Positions 15,734 to 24,900 are shown, counted from the first letter of the stretch. The stretch is 39,442 nt of DNA from Microbacterium sp. 2FI (GCF_005502885.1 NZ_SCMR01000029.1:1-39442), one strand, 5' to 3'. Translations and numbers: made by a program. Notes: generated by a model from the sequence alone, not told the origin.

Positions 15734-16549
15734 ATGACCTCGGGCGATACCCAGCCGACCCAGCCGCTGCCCGACTGGCAGCCCGCCGCTGAGCCCCGCC
15801 GCCGTCGCCGGATCTGGCCATGGCTCGTCGCGCTGGTGGTCGTCGTCGTGCTCGGGATCGTGGCATGGTTCGTCGCCGAGTCGATCGCGAGAGACCTCGT
15901 GACGACGACGATCCGCGACGAGGTCGTCGCACAATTGGATCTCCCCGCCGACCAGCAGGTCGACGTCGAGGTGCCGGGCACGATCATCCCGCAGCTGATC
16001 GCCGGGAGCCTCGACGAGGTGACGATCAGCTCGGACGACGTGCCCATCGGCGGATTCACGGGTGATGTCACCGTCACCGCGCAGGACGTCCCGATCCGCG
16101 GTGGCGACATGGGTGGCGCTGCGGCCACCGTGACCCTCGACGAGGAGCAGCTGCGCGCGATCATGGCGACCGTCGACGGCTTCCCCGCCGACACCCTCGG
16201 CCTCGCGGAGCCCGACGTCACGTTCTCGACCGAGCTCTCGCTGTTCGGCGTCGGGATCCCCGTCGGCGTCTCGCTCACCCCGCAGGCGGTGGAGGGCGAC
16301 CTCGTGCTCACGCCGTCGGCGATCGAGCTCGCCGGCGCCGATGTCAGCGCTGATCGGCTCCGCGATCAGTTCGGCGTGCTGGCCGATGTCGTGCTGAAGG
16401 ACTGGACCGTGTGTCTCGCGGAGTACCTGCCGGCAGGCGTCACGGTGACCGGGGTCCAGGTCGACGGCGAGCAGCTCGTGGCCGACCTCGACGTCGACGG
16501 CGGCATCGTCTCCGACCCCGAACTGCAGGCGATGGGCACGTGCGAGTGA
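15734..16549 (+). CDS. DUF2993 / LmeA-like lipid-binding membrane protein
   Basis: A 271-residue protein: a Pro-rich N-terminus with a five-Arg run, a membrane segment at about 28-50 (WPWLVALVVVVVLGIVAWFVA), then a periplasmic or extracellular beta-rich domain. The pattern I..L..GSLDEVTISSDDVPIGGFTGDVTVTAQDVPI is that of DUF2993; the mycobacterial member LmeA binds phosphoinositides and supports mannan elongation. It starts five bases after the argS stop, so probably the two are cotranscribed. It is not part of the M. tuberculosis argS-lysA arrangement. Confidence 0.78.
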   Translation: MTSGDTQPTQPLPDWQPAAEPRRRRRIWPWLVALVVVVVLGIVAWFVAESIARDLVTTTIRDEVVAQLDLPADQQVDVEVPGTIIPQLIAGSLDEVTISSDDVPIGGFTGDVTVTAQDVPIRGGDMGGAAATVTLDEEQLRAIMATVDGFPADTLGLAEPDVTFSTELSLFGVGIPVGVSLTPQAVEGDLVLTPSAIELAGADVSADRLRDQFGVLADVVLKDWTVCLAEYLPAGVTVTGVQVDGEQLVADLDVDGGIVSDPELQAMGTCE

Positions 16550-16560
16550 GCGCGCGTCGG

Positions 16561-16605
16561 CGTGTGTCACACGGCACGGGCCTCGAGAGCACCGTGCTCT
16601 AGACT
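16561..16605 (+). promoter_or_regulatory. Two palindromes and a -10 box upstream of lysA
   Basis: CGTGTG-T-CACACG (16561-16573) and AGAGCAC-C-GTGCTCT (16586-16600) are perfect odd palindromes. The second abuts TAGACT (16600-16605), a good -10, leaving a leader of about 95 bases to the lysA GTG. They may be operators for the lysine/threonine genes. The first might instead help end the upstream transcript. Confidence 0.4.
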
Positions 16606-16705
16606 GCAAGGACTGTCCGGCCGTGTGTCAACCGGCCGCGGCGATCTCGCTGGTCCGGCCGTCCGGACGCCCCCGAACCAGAGCTCGAACCGATTGGCCC
16701 CACCC

Positions 16706-18160
16706 GTGTCCGCCGCCTCGCAGTCCGCAACGACGGCTCCGTCGTGGCTTCGCGTGCCCGACGACGCGAACGCTCTCGTCGAGAAGGTGTGGCCGGTTTC
16801 GGCATCGCGACGCGATGACGGCGTGCTCCTCGTCGGCGGCTTCCCCGCCACGACCCTCGCCGACCGCTTCGGCACGCCGCTGTGGGTGCTCGACGAAGAC
16901 GAGGTGCGGGCGCAGGCGCGTCGCACCCTCGACGCCTTCCGCGCCGCCGCCGGGCTTCACGGCGCACAGGCTCGCGTGTACTACGCCGGCAAGGCGTTTC
17001 TGAGCACCGAGGTCGTGCGCTGGGTCACCGACGAGGGACTCGCCGTCGACGTCTGCACCGGGGGCGAACTGGCTGTAGCCCTCGCGGCCGGCGCGGATCC
17101 CGCGCGACTGGGGTTCCACGGCAACAACAAGAGCGTGGCCGAACTCGAAGCCGCGGTCGCTGCCGGAGTCGGCTCGATCGTGATCGACAGCCCGGTCGAG
17201 ATCGAACGACTCGCCGCGATCGTCGAGCGGCGCGGTGTGACGCAGTCGGTCCTGCTGCGTGTCAACAGCGGCGTGCATGCCGAGACGCACGACTTCCTCG
17301 CCACCGCGCACGAGGATCAGAAGTTCGGCTTCACCCTGACCGACGCCCCGGCGGCGGTGGCGCGGATCCGTGAGGTCGGCGGGCTCTCGCTGGTCGGGCT
17401 CCACTGTCACATCGGCTCGCAGATCTTCGGCACGACCGGGTTCCAGGAGTCCGCCTCGCGCATCGTCGAGCTGCACGCGACCCTCCTCGATGGCGGGGCG
17501 CTGCCGGTCCTCAACCTCGGCGGCGGCTTCGGCATCGCCTACACCTCGGCGGACGATCCGACCCCGATCGAAGAGCTGGCTATCGGCATCGCCGACGCCG
17601 TCGCCCGCGAGTGCGAGGTGCGCGGCATCCCGATGCCGAACCTCGCGTTCGAGCCCGGGCGTGCGATCGTCGGGCGTGCCGGGATCACCCTCTACGAGGT
17701 CGGCACCACCAAGCCGGTCTCCCTCGACGGCGGCGAGACGCGGCACTACGTGAGCGTCGACGGCGGAATGAGCGACAACGCGCGCCCCGCGCTCTACGGC
17801 GCCGACTATTCCGCGCGGATCGCCTCGCGCACCAGCGACGCCGATCCGGTGCTGGTGCGCGTCGTCGGCAAGCACTGCGAGTCCGGCGACATCGTGGTCG
17901 ACGCCGAGTACCTGCCGGGCGACGTCGCACCGGGCGACCTGCTCGCCGTGCCCGCGACCGGCGCGTACTGCTTCTCGCTCGCGAACACCTACAACTACGT
18001 CCCCCGCCCGCCCGTCGTGGCGCTGCGCGGGGGAGAGGCGCGCGTGATCGTGCGCGGCGAGACGATCGACGATCTGCTCGCGCGCGATGCCGGCGTCGAC
18101 CACACCCCAGGAAAGAGGATGGACATGCCTGCACTGAGCGAGCGGAGCGAGACGACGTGA
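16706..18160 (+). CDS. lysA: Diaminopimelate decarboxylase
   Basis: A 484-residue fold-III PLP enzyme that converts meso-diaminopimelate to L-lysine and CO2, the last step of lysine synthesis. The PLP lysine is Lys96 (YYAGKAF). HGNNKS, the GLHCHIGSQ helix and the Gly-rich loop NLGGGFG follow, then EPGRAIV and the partner-subunit motif HCESGD (390-395). The start is uncertain: GTG 16706 is taken, TTG 16694 is possible, and neither has a clear ribosome site. The TGA overlaps the hom GTG by four bases (GTGA). Confidence 0.95.
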   Translation: MSAASQSATTAPSWLRVPDDANALVEKVWPVSASRRDDGVLLVGGFPATTLADRFGTPLWVLDEDEVRAQARRTLDAFRAAAGLHGAQARVYYAGKAFLSTEVVRWVTDEGLAVDVCTGGELAVALAAGADPARLGFHGNNKSVAELEAAVAAGVGSIVIDSPVEIERLAAIVERRGVTQSVLLRVNSGVHAETHDFLATAHEDQKFGFTLTDAPAAVARIREVGGLSLVGLHCHIGSQIFGTTGFQESASRIVELHATLLDGGALPVLNLGGGFGIAYTSADDPTPIEELAIGIADAVARECEVRGIPMPNLAFEPGRAIVGRAGITLYEVGTTKPVSLDGGETRHYVSVDGGMSDNARPALYGADYSARIASRTSDADPVLVRVVGKHCESGDIVVDAEYLPGDVAPGDLLAVPATGAYCFSLANTYNYVPRPPVVALRGGEARVIVRGETIDDLLARDAGVDHTPGKRMDMPALSERSETT

Positions 18161-19467
18161 CGGACTACCGCCGCCTCCGCGTCGCGCTTCTCGGCGCCGG
18201 GGCCGTCGGCTCGCAGGTCGCCGGTCTCCTGCGCCAGCACGGCGACGAGCTGGCCGACCGCGCCGGAGCGACCCTCGAGCTCGTCGGCATCGCCGTGCGC
18301 GACATCGACGCGCCGCGCGAGGTCGACCTCCCGCGCGAGCTGCTGACGACCGACGCCGAGTCGCTGATCATCGGCGCCGACATCGTCATCGAGCTGATGG
18401 GCGGCATCGAGCCCGCTCGCACGCACATCCTGCAGGCGATCAACTCCGGCGCCGACGTCGTGACGGCGAACAAGGCGCTGCTGGCGACCCACGGCCCCGA
18501 GATCTTCGACGCCGCCGACCAGGTGGGCGCCGAGGTCTACTACGAAGCCGCCGCCGCCGGCGCGATCCCCATCATCCGGCCGCTGCGCGACTCGCTCGCC
18601 GGCGACCGCGTGCAGCGGATCATGGGCATCGTCAACGGCACGACGAACTACATCCTCGACCGCATGGACACCGAGGGCGCGGACTTCGCCGACGTTCTCG
18701 CCGACGCCCAGCGCCTCGGGTACGCCGAGTCCGACCCGACGGCAGACGTCGAGGGGTACGACGCGGCGCAGAAGGCCGCGATCCTCGCGAGCCTCGCCTT
18801 CCACACCACCGTGCCTCTCGACGCGGTTCACCGCGAGGGCATCACCGCGATCGACAAGGCGATGATGGATGCCGCGCGCCACGCCGGCTACGTCATCAAG
18901 CTGCTGGCGGTGTGCGAGCGCCTCACGGGCGAGGCATCCGAAGAGTCGATCTCGGTGCGGGTCTACCCGGCGCTCATCGACCGCGCCCACCCGCTCGCGA
19001 GCGTGCACGGCGCGAACAACGCCGTGTTCGTCCAGGCCGAGGCCGCGGGCAACCTCATGTTCTACGGCGCCGGCGCCGGCGGCGTGCAGACCGCGTCGGC
19101 CGTGCTCGGCGACGTCGTCTCGGCCGCCCGTCGGCACATCGCCGGTGGCGTGGGTGTGGGGGAGTCCACGCTCGCGAATCTGCCGATCGTCCCGGTGGGG
19201 CGCGTGACGACCCGTTACCAGATCACCCTCGAGGTCGACGACCGCCCGGGTGTGCTCGCAACGGTCGCCGGCATCCTGAGCGACGGGCGCGTTTCGATCG
19301 CGACCCTCGAGCAGACCGTCGTCGGCAGTGACGAGTCGGGCGTCGCTCGACTGGTGATCGGCACTCACAAGGCTTTGGAGCAGGACCTCAGCGAGACGGT
19401 CGACCGTCTCGCCGCGAGCGGCGTCGTGGAGCGCGTCGTCTCGGTTCTGCGTGTGGAAGGAGACTGA
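18157..19467 (+). CDS. hom: Homoserine dehydrogenase (with ACT domain)
   Basis: A 436-residue enzyme reducing aspartate semialdehyde to homoserine with NAD(P)H, the branch toward threonine and methionine. An N-terminal Rossmann motif GAGAVGSQVA is near residue 12. The catalytic region contains ANKALLATHG, YYEAAAAGAIPII, NGTTNYILDRM and the conserved GYAESDPTADVEGYDAAQKAAIL. A C-terminal ACT domain (ITLEVDDRPGVLATVAGIL) suggests allosteric control, commonly by threonine. The GTG start lies in the lysA stop (GTGA), so translation is coupled. It is known as hom or thrA in relatives. Confidence 0.96.
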   Translation: MTDYRRLRVALLGAGAVGSQVAGLLRQHGDELADRAGATLELVGIAVRDIDAPREVDLPRELLTTDAESLIIGADIVIELMGGIEPARTHILQAINSGADVVTANKALLATHGPEIFDAADQVGAEVYYEAAAAGAIPIIRPLRDSLAGDRVQRIMGIVNGTTNYILDRMDTEGADFADVLADAQRLGYAESDPTADVEGYDAAQKAAILASLAFHTTVPLDAVHREGITAIDKAMMDAARHAGYVIKLLAVCERLTGEASEESISVRVYPALIDRAHPLASVHGANNAVFVQAEAAGNLMFYGAGAGGVQTASAVLGDVVSAARRHIAGGVGVGESTLANLPIVPVGRVTTRYQITLEVDDRPGVLATVAGILSDGRVSIATLEQTVVGSDESGVARLVIGTHKALEQDLSETVDRLAASGVVERVVSVLRVEGD

Positions 19468-19468
19468 C

Positions 19469-20557
19469 ATGGCTCATGTTTGGCGCGGAGTACTCCGCGA
19501 ATACGCGGACCGTCTGGGCGTCACCGACGCGTCGACCGTGGTGACCCTCGGCGAAGGCGGCACGCCGCTGCTGCCAGCGGCATCGCTGTCGCGGCGCACA
19601 GGCGCCGACGTCTGGGTGAAGTTCGAGGGTATGAACCCGACCGGATCCTTCAAGGACCGCGGCATGACGGTCGCGCTCTCACGCGCGGTCGAGCACGGCG
19701 CGAAGGCCGTCATCTGCGCGTCGACCGGCAACACGTCGGCCTCCGCGGCCGCGTACGCCGCGCACGCGGGCATCACCGCCGCGGTGCTCGTGCCCGAGGG
19801 CAAGATCGCGATGGGCAAGCTCAGCCAGGCCGTCGCGCACAACGGGCGCCTCATCCAGATCCGCGGCAACTTCGACGACTGCCTCGAGATTGCACGCGAG
19901 CTCGCCGACCACTACCCGGTGCACCTCGTCAACTCCGTCAACCCCGACCGCATCGAGGGGCAGAAGACCGCCGCCTACGAGGTCGTCGAGGTGCTGGGGG
20001 ACGCCCCCGACTTCCACTTCATCCCCGTCGGCAACGCCGGCAACTACACCGCGTACTCGCGCGGCTACCGCGAAGAGGCCGAGCGCGGCGTCTCGACCCG
20101 GGTGCCCCGCATGTTCGGTTTCCAGGCCGAGGGCTCGGCTCCGCTCGTGCGGGGCGAGATCGTCAAGAACCCCGAGACGGTCGCCAGCGCCATCCGCATC
20201 GGCAACCCCGCGTCGTGGGACCTCGCCCTCGAGGCGCGCGACGCCACCGACGGCTGGTTCGGAGCCATCGACGACGACCGCATCCTCGCCGCGCAGAAGC
20301 TGCTCGCGAGCGAGGTCGGCATCTTCGTCGAGCCGGCATCCGCAATCAGTGTCGCGGGCCTGCTCGACCGCGCCGAGGCCGGGGTGATCCCCGCGGGCTC
20401 GCGCGTCGTGCTCACCGTCACCGGTCACGGCCTCAAGGACCCGCAGTGGGCTCTTCGCAACGCCGACGGCACTCAGGTCGAGCCGACGGTCGTCGACGCG
20501 ACGACGTCGGAGGTCGCCTCCGTTCTCGAACTCGCTCCCGTGGGCGCGCAGGCGTGA
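19469..20557 (+). CDS. thrC: Threonine synthase
   Basis: A 362-residue fold-II PLP enzyme converting O-phosphohomoserine to threonine. The PLP lysine is Lys62 in NPTGSFKDRG, followed by the substrate loop CASTGNTSASAAAYA and the phosphate-cup region VGNAGNYTAY. The ATG at 19469 has AAGGAG (19457-19462) six bases upstream, directly after the hom stop. It is the short actinobacterial type. Its TGA overlaps thrB by four bases. Confidence 0.96.
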   Translation: MAHVWRGVLREYADRLGVTDASTVVTLGEGGTPLLPAASLSRRTGADVWVKFEGMNPTGSFKDRGMTVALSRAVEHGAKAVICASTGNTSASAAAYAAHAGITAAVLVPEGKIAMGKLSQAVAHNGRLIQIRGNFDDCLEIARELADHYPVHLVNSVNPDRIEGQKTAAYEVVEVLGDAPDFHFIPVGNAGNYTAYSRGYREEAERGVSTRVPRMFGFQAEGSAPLVRGEIVKNPETVASAIRIGNPASWDLALEARDATDGWFGAIDDDRILAAQKLLASEVGIFVEPASAISVAGLLDRAEAGVIPAGSRVVLTVTGHGLKDPQWALRNADGTQVEPTVVDATTSEVASVLELAPVGAQA

Positions 20558-21501
20558 ACGCAGCCGTCGTGCCGGAACCCGGGCGTCGTGTCGTCGTCCG
20601 CGTCCCCTCGACGAGCGCGAACCTCGGACCCGGGTTCGACACGCTCGGCCTCGCGCTGAGCGTGTACGACGAGCTCGACGTGACGGCTCTGCCCGAGGGC
20701 GAGCTCGAGATCGAGATCACCGGCCACGGCGCCGAAGACGTGCCCCGCGACGCGTCGCACCTCGTGGTGCGCTCGATCGCGTACGCGTACGAGGCGATGG
20801 GACGACGGATGCCGGGCCTGCGGCTCGAGGCGCACAACGTCATCCCGCACGGCCGCGGACTCGGCTCATCCGGAGCAGCCGTCGTCTCTGGCCTGCTGGC
20901 CGCCAAAGGCCTCCTCGCGGGCGAGGTCGAGATGGGGCCGGACACGCTGCTGCGCCTGGCGACCGAGCTCGAGGGCCATCCCGACAACGTCGCGCCCGCG
21001 CTGTTCGGCGGGCTCACGATCGCGTGGGTCGACGAAGACGGCCCGCAGCACAAGAAGCTGCTTGTGCACCGCGGCGTCTCGCCGCTGGTGTTCGTCCCCG
21101 ACTTCACGATGTCGACCGAGGTCGCGCGCAGCCTTCAGCCCCTGCAGGTGCCGCGCGAAGACGCCGTCTTCAACGTGTCGCGCTCGGCGCTGCTGATCGC
21201 CGCCCTCACGCAGAGCCCCGAGCTGCTGCTGGCCGCGACCGCCGACCGGCTTCATCAGAACTACCGCGCCCAGGCCATGCCCGAGACCGATCGGCTCGTG
21301 CAGGCCCTGCGTGCCTCGGGCTTCGCGGCCGTGGTGTCGGGGGCAGGCCCGAGCGTCCTGGTCCTCGCCGACGGACCGGGCAGGCGCCTCGAGGCGGCCG
21401 CTCTCGCGGCATCCGTCTCCGACACCCCGTGGGAGGCGCACATGCTCGCCGTCGATTTCAAGGGTGGTACAGTGAGGGAGTACGCGGAGGGTTCCACGTA
21501 A
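20554..21501 (+). CDS. thrB: Homoserine kinase
   Basis: A 315-residue GHMP kinase that phosphorylates homoserine, giving the substrate of the thrC product. Motif 1 is VPSTSANLGPGFDTLGLAL (residues 18-36), the ATP loop PHGRGLGSSGAAVVSG covers 99-114, and the C-terminal motif is VVSGAGPSVLVL. It starts with GTG inside the thrC stop (GTGA). lysA, hom, thrC and thrB therefore form one tightly coupled unit. A 194-base gap follows before rho. Confidence 0.95.
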   Translation: MNAAVVPEPGRRVVVRVPSTSANLGPGFDTLGLALSVYDELDVTALPEGELEIEITGHGAEDVPRDASHLVVRSIAYAYEAMGRRMPGLRLEAHNVIPHGRGLGSSGAAVVSGLLAAKGLLAGEVEMGPDTLLRLATELEGHPDNVAPALFGGLTIAWVDEDGPQHKKLLVHRGVSPLVFVPDFTMSTEVARSLQPLQVPREDAVFNVSRSALLIAALTQSPELLLAATADRLHQNYRAQAMPETDRLVQALRASGFAAVVSGAGPSVLVLADGPGRRLEAAALAASVSDTPWEAHMLAVDFKGGTVREYAEGST

Positions 21502-21695
21502 GTCGTGAATCTGGCCTCCGTCGCATTCTGCGAAACCCCGCACGGCCCCCCATCCTGCTGACGGTCTCTGAGCACCATCGCGGTTCTTGAGTCCATCGAC
21601 AGGTCCCCGAGTCATCGAAGGGGTCGGGCAGACGCCTGCTGACAGTGCGTCTCGTGCGGTCGTGCATATTCCATTCGTTTCACAAGGGAGAACTC

Positions 21696-23726
21696 GTGGA
21701 GTCCATCTCCGAGATCCACACCGATGCCCCCGTCGACGAGCGCGTCGACGCGCCCGAAGGCGCTGAGGACATCCAGACCGTGACCGAGGCCGCCGAGGCC
21801 GCCCCGGTCGAGACCGCCGCGACGGAAGAGGCAGCGCCCGAAGAGGCGCCGGTCGAAGCCGACGCCGTCGAGTCCGCAGCCGAGGCTGAGGTCGTCGTCG
21901 CCGACGCCGAGCCCGAAGCGGCAGCCGTCGTCGAGGCTGAGGCGCCCGTCGTCGAGGCACCCGTCGCGAAGGCGCCGCGCAAGCGCGCGCCGCGTCGTGC
22001 CAAGAGCACCGATGTGCCCGCAGCGGATGCCGCGCCGGCACCGGCTGAGACTTCCGTCGAGGCTGAGGCGCCCGCCGAGGCTGCTGCGCCCGTCGACGCC
22101 GACGCGGCAGCATCCGTCGACGCACCCGCCGAGGTCGTCGTCGAGGCGCCCGTCGAGGTCGTCGTGGACGCACCCGCCGACGTCGAGGCCGCTCCGGTGG
22201 CCGAGACCCCCGCTGACGACGCGACCGAGGCGCCCGCCGCCGAAGGCACCGCCGACGAGGCCTCGACCGACGAGACCCCGTCGCGCAGCCGCAGCCGCAG
22301 CCGCAGCCGCAGCCGCAACCGCGGTCAGAACGGTCAGGCTGGGAACGGCCAGGCCCAGGGCGGCCAGAACCAGAACGCCCAGAACCAGGGCGCTCAGAAC
22401 CAGAACACCCAGAACGCCCAGCAGGCTCCGAGCCAGCAGTCGGCCGACGCCGACGACGACCAGTCGCAGGCCGGCGGCCGTGGCCGTCAGCGCAACAAGC
22501 GCCGCACTCAGCCCGGCGACGAGTTCGAGACCGAGATCGGCGAGGACGACGTCCTCATCCCGATCGCCGGCATCCTCGACGTGCTCGACAACTACGCCTT
22601 CGTCCGCACATCGGGCTACCTCCCGGGCACGAGCGACGTCTACGTCTCGCTCGGCCAGGTGAAGAAGTACAACCTCCGCAAGGGCGACGCCGTCGTCGGC
22701 GCGATCAAGCAGCCGCGCGAGGGCGAGCAGTCGAGCCGCCAGAAGTACAACGCGCTCGTCAAGGTCGACGCGATCAACGGTCTCTCGGTCGAAGACGCCG
22801 CGACCCGCGTCGAGTTCGGCAAGCTCACGCCGCTCTACCCGCAGGAGCGCCTGCGCCTGGAGACCGCGCCCGAGAAGCTGACGCAGCGCATCATCGATCT
22901 GGTCGCCCCGATCGGCAAGGGCCAGCGCGGCCTCATCGTCGCGCCCCCGAAGGCCGGCAAGACCATCGTGCTGCAGCAGATCGCCAATGCGATCGCGACG
23001 AACAACCCCGAGGTCCACCTCATGGTCGTGCTCGTCGACGAGCGGCCCGAAGAGGTCACCGACATGCAGCGGACGGTCAAGGGCGAGGTCATCGCCTCGA
23101 CCTTCGACCGACCCGCCGAAGACCACACCACGGTCGCCGAGCTCGCCATCGAGCGCGCGAAGCGCCTCGTGGAACTCGGTCGCGACGTCGTCGTGCTGCT
23201 GGATTCGATCACGCGCCTCGGCCGCGCCTACAACGTCTCGGCGCCGACCTCCGGTCGCGTGCTCAGCGGCGGCGTGGACGCCTCGGCGCTCTACCCGCCC
23301 AAGCGCTTCTTCGGCGCCGCGCGCAACATCGAGAACGGCGGATCGCTCACGATCCTCGCGACCGCGCTCGTGGAGACCGGCTCGAAGATGGACGACGTGA
23401 TCTTCGAGGAGTTCAAGGGCACCGGCAACAGCGAGTTGCGCTTGTCGCGTCAGCTCGCCGACAAGCGCATCTTCCCGGCCGTCGACGTGAACGCGTCGAG
23501 CACGCGCCGCGAAGAGATGCTGCTGTCGGCCGACGAGGTCAAGATCACCTGGAAGCTTCGTCGGGCGCTGGCAGGCCTCGACCCGCAGCAGGCTCTCGAG
23601 GTCGTCCTCGGCAAGCTCAAGGAGACCGGCTCGAACGTCGAGTTCCTCGTGCAGATGCAGAAGTCGATCCCGACGCCTGCGAGCGGCGGCGGTCACAGCC
23701 ACGCGCACGACAACAGCATCCGCTGA
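21696..23726 (+). CDS. rho: Transcription termination factor Rho, with long disordered N-terminus
   Basis: A 676-residue Rho helicase, which ends transcription by pulling RNA from polymerase. The core is complete: an RNA-binding OB fold from residue 284 (DDVLIPIAGILDVLDNYAFVRT), Walker A APPKAGKT (416-423) and Walker B VVVLLD (Asp503), then GTGNSELRLSRQLADKR. The N-terminal 280 residues are disordered: Ala/Glu/Val-rich to about 195 with a basic patch (RKRAPRRAK) near 95, six Ser-Arg repeats (196-207), then an Asn/Gln-rich stretch (about 209-248). The usual N-terminal helical bundle is not recognisable. The tail has GHSHAH. GTG 21696 has AAGGGAG five bases upstream. The 194-base leader could hold its promoter or autoregulation, but no clear element was found. 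Confidence 0.96.
   Translation: MESISEIHTDAPVDERVDAPEGAEDIQTVTEAAEAAPVETAATEEAAPEEAPVEADAVESAAEAEVVVADAEPEAAAVVEAEAPVVEAPVAKAPRKRAPRRAKSTDVPAADAAPAPAETSVEAEAPAEAAAPVDADAAASVDAPAEVVVEAPVEVVVDAPADVEAAPVAETPADDATEAPAAEGTADEASTDETPSRSRSRSRSRSRNRGQNGQAGNGQAQGGQNQNAQNQGAQNQNTQNAQQAPSQQSADADDDQSQAGGRGRQRNKRRTQPGDEFETEIGEDDVLIPIAGILDVLDNYAFVRTSGYLPGTSDVYVSLGQVKKYNLRKGDAVVGAIKQPREGEQSSRQKYNALVKVDAINGLSVEDAATRVEFGKLTPLYPQERLRLETAPEKLTQRIIDLVAPIGKGQRGLIVAPPKAGKTIVLQQIANAIATNNPEVHLMVVLVDERPEEVTDMQRTVKGEVIASTFDRPAEDHTTVAELAIERAKRLVELGRDVVVLLDSITRLGRAYNVSAPTSGRVLSGGVDASALYPPKRFFGAARNIENGGSLTILATALVETGSKMDDVIFEEFKGTGNSELRLSRQLADKRIFPAVDVNASSTRREEMLLSADEVKITWKLRRALAGLDPQQALEVVLGKLKETGSNVEFLVQMQKSIPTPASGGGHSHAHDNSIR
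22281..22319 (+). repeat. Ser-Arg tandem repeat inside rho
   Basis: Six-base AGCCGC units repeated in tandem encode about six Ser-Arg pairs. The array borders a second, looser repeat encoding Gln/Asn-rich sequence to about 22440. Both could change length by slippage. Confidence 0.8.
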
Positions 23727-23737
23727 GCGGAGCCGCC

Positions 23738-24832
23738 GTGTCCGAACCCGCGATGTTCGATTCTGCACGCGCGCTGATCGAGGAGCACGCGGCCGTCCAG
23801 GTCGAGCTCTCCGATCCGGCCGTGCACGCCGACGCCGCGCGCGCGAAGCGGGTGAACCGGCGCTACGCCGAGCTCAGCCGCATCGTGAAGGCCTACGAGG
23901 ACTGGGTCGCGGCATCCGATGATCTGGATGCTGCGCGCGAACTCGCGCGTGAGGACGATGCCTTCGCCGAAGAGGTCCCGTCTCTCGAGACGGGCCTCGC
24001 GGATGCGCAGGAGCGCCTTCGGCGCCTGCTGATTCCCCGTGATCCCGACGACGCGCGCGACGTCATCATGGAGATCAAGCAGGGCGAGGGCGGCGCCGAG
24101 AGCGCGCTGTTCGCGGCTGATCTCCTGCGGATGTACCTCCAGTACGCGGCGTCGAAGGGTTGGAAGACCGAGCTGCTCGAGCGCAACGAGTCCGACCTCG
24201 GCGGCTACAAGGACGTCCAGGTCGCGATCAAGGGCTCATCGGCCGATCCCGCGCAGGGCGTGTGGGCGCACCTCAAGTACGAGGGCGGCGTGCACCGCGT
24301 GCAGCGCGTGCCGGCCACCGAGTCGCAGGGGCGCATCCACACCTCGACGACGGGCGTGCTCGTCTTCCCCGAGGTCGACGAGCCCGACGAGGTCGCGATC
24401 AACCCGAGCGACCTGAAGATCGACGTGTTCCGCTCGTCCGGTCCCGGCGGCCAGTCAGTCAACACGACCGACTCGGCGGTGCGCATCACCCACGTGCCGA
24501 CCGGGATCGTCGTGTCGATGCAGAACGAGAAGTCGCAGCTGCAGAACCGTGAGGCCGGCATGCGCGTGCTGCGTGCGCGCCTGCTCGCCAAGCAGCAGGA
24601 AGAGCGCGATGCGGCGGCATCCGATGCCCGGAAGTCGCAGATCCGCGGCATGGACCGCTCCGAGCGCATCCGCACGTACAACTTCCCCGAGAACCGCATC
24701 GCCGACCACCGCACCGGTTACAAGGCGTACAACCTCGACCAGGTCATGGACGGCGCTCTCGAGCCGATCGTCGAGTCGGCGATCCAGGCCGATGAAGAGG
24801 CGCGACTGGCTGCCCTCGGCGGGGAAGGCTGA
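23738..24832 (+). CDS. prfA: Peptide chain release factor 1
   Basis: A 364-residue class I release factor that reads UAA and UAG and triggers peptide release. The codon-reading tripeptide P-x-T is PAT (192-194) in VPATESQGRIHTS, which marks RF1 rather than RF2. The catalytic GGQ is at 237-239 (SSGPGGQSVNTTDS). GTG 23738 has GCGGAG five bases upstream; ATG 23753 is a lesser alternative. It starts 11 bases after rho, leaving no room for rpmE, which lies here in mycobacteria. The glutamine of GGQ is methylated by PrmC, encoded 3 kb downstream. Confidence 0.96.
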   Translation: MSEPAMFDSARALIEEHAAVQVELSDPAVHADAARAKRVNRRYAELSRIVKAYEDWVAASDDLDAARELAREDDAFAEEVPSLETGLADAQERLRRLLIPRDPDDARDVIMEIKQGEGGAESALFAADLLRMYLQYAASKGWKTELLERNESDLGGYKDVQVAIKGSSADPAQGVWAHLKYEGGVHRVQRVPATESQGRIHTSTTGVLVFPEVDEPDEVAINPSDLKIDVFRSSGPGGQSVNTTDSAVRITHVPTGIVVSMQNEKSQLQNREAGMRVLRARLLAKQQEERDAAASDARKSQIRGMDRSERIRTYNFPENRIADHRTGYKAYNLDQVMDGALEPIVESAIQADEEARLAALGGEG

Positions 24833-24887
24833 CGGAGCCACGGTGTCGGGATCGGCGATCCTGACGCGCGATGGCGGTGCGCGGCGA

Positions 24888-24893
24888 TATCGT
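24888..24893 (+). promoter_or_regulatory. -10 box (TATCGT) of the holin-like gene
   Basis: TATCGT ends seven bases before ATG 24901. This is leaderless spacing, and no ribosome site is present. Confidence 0.4.
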
Positions 24894-24900
24894 CGGCGCC

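Noticed and set aside
16606..16705. Lysine riboswitch or attenuator before lysA
   Set aside because: No recognisable conserved riboswitch core or Lys/Thr-rich leader peptide by eye; only short GC-rich stems. A covariance search could still change this.
21502..21695. Extra small gene between thrB and rho
   Set aside because: Short frames there lack ribosome sites. The stretch is better read as the rho leader and promoter region, though no firm -35/-10 was found.
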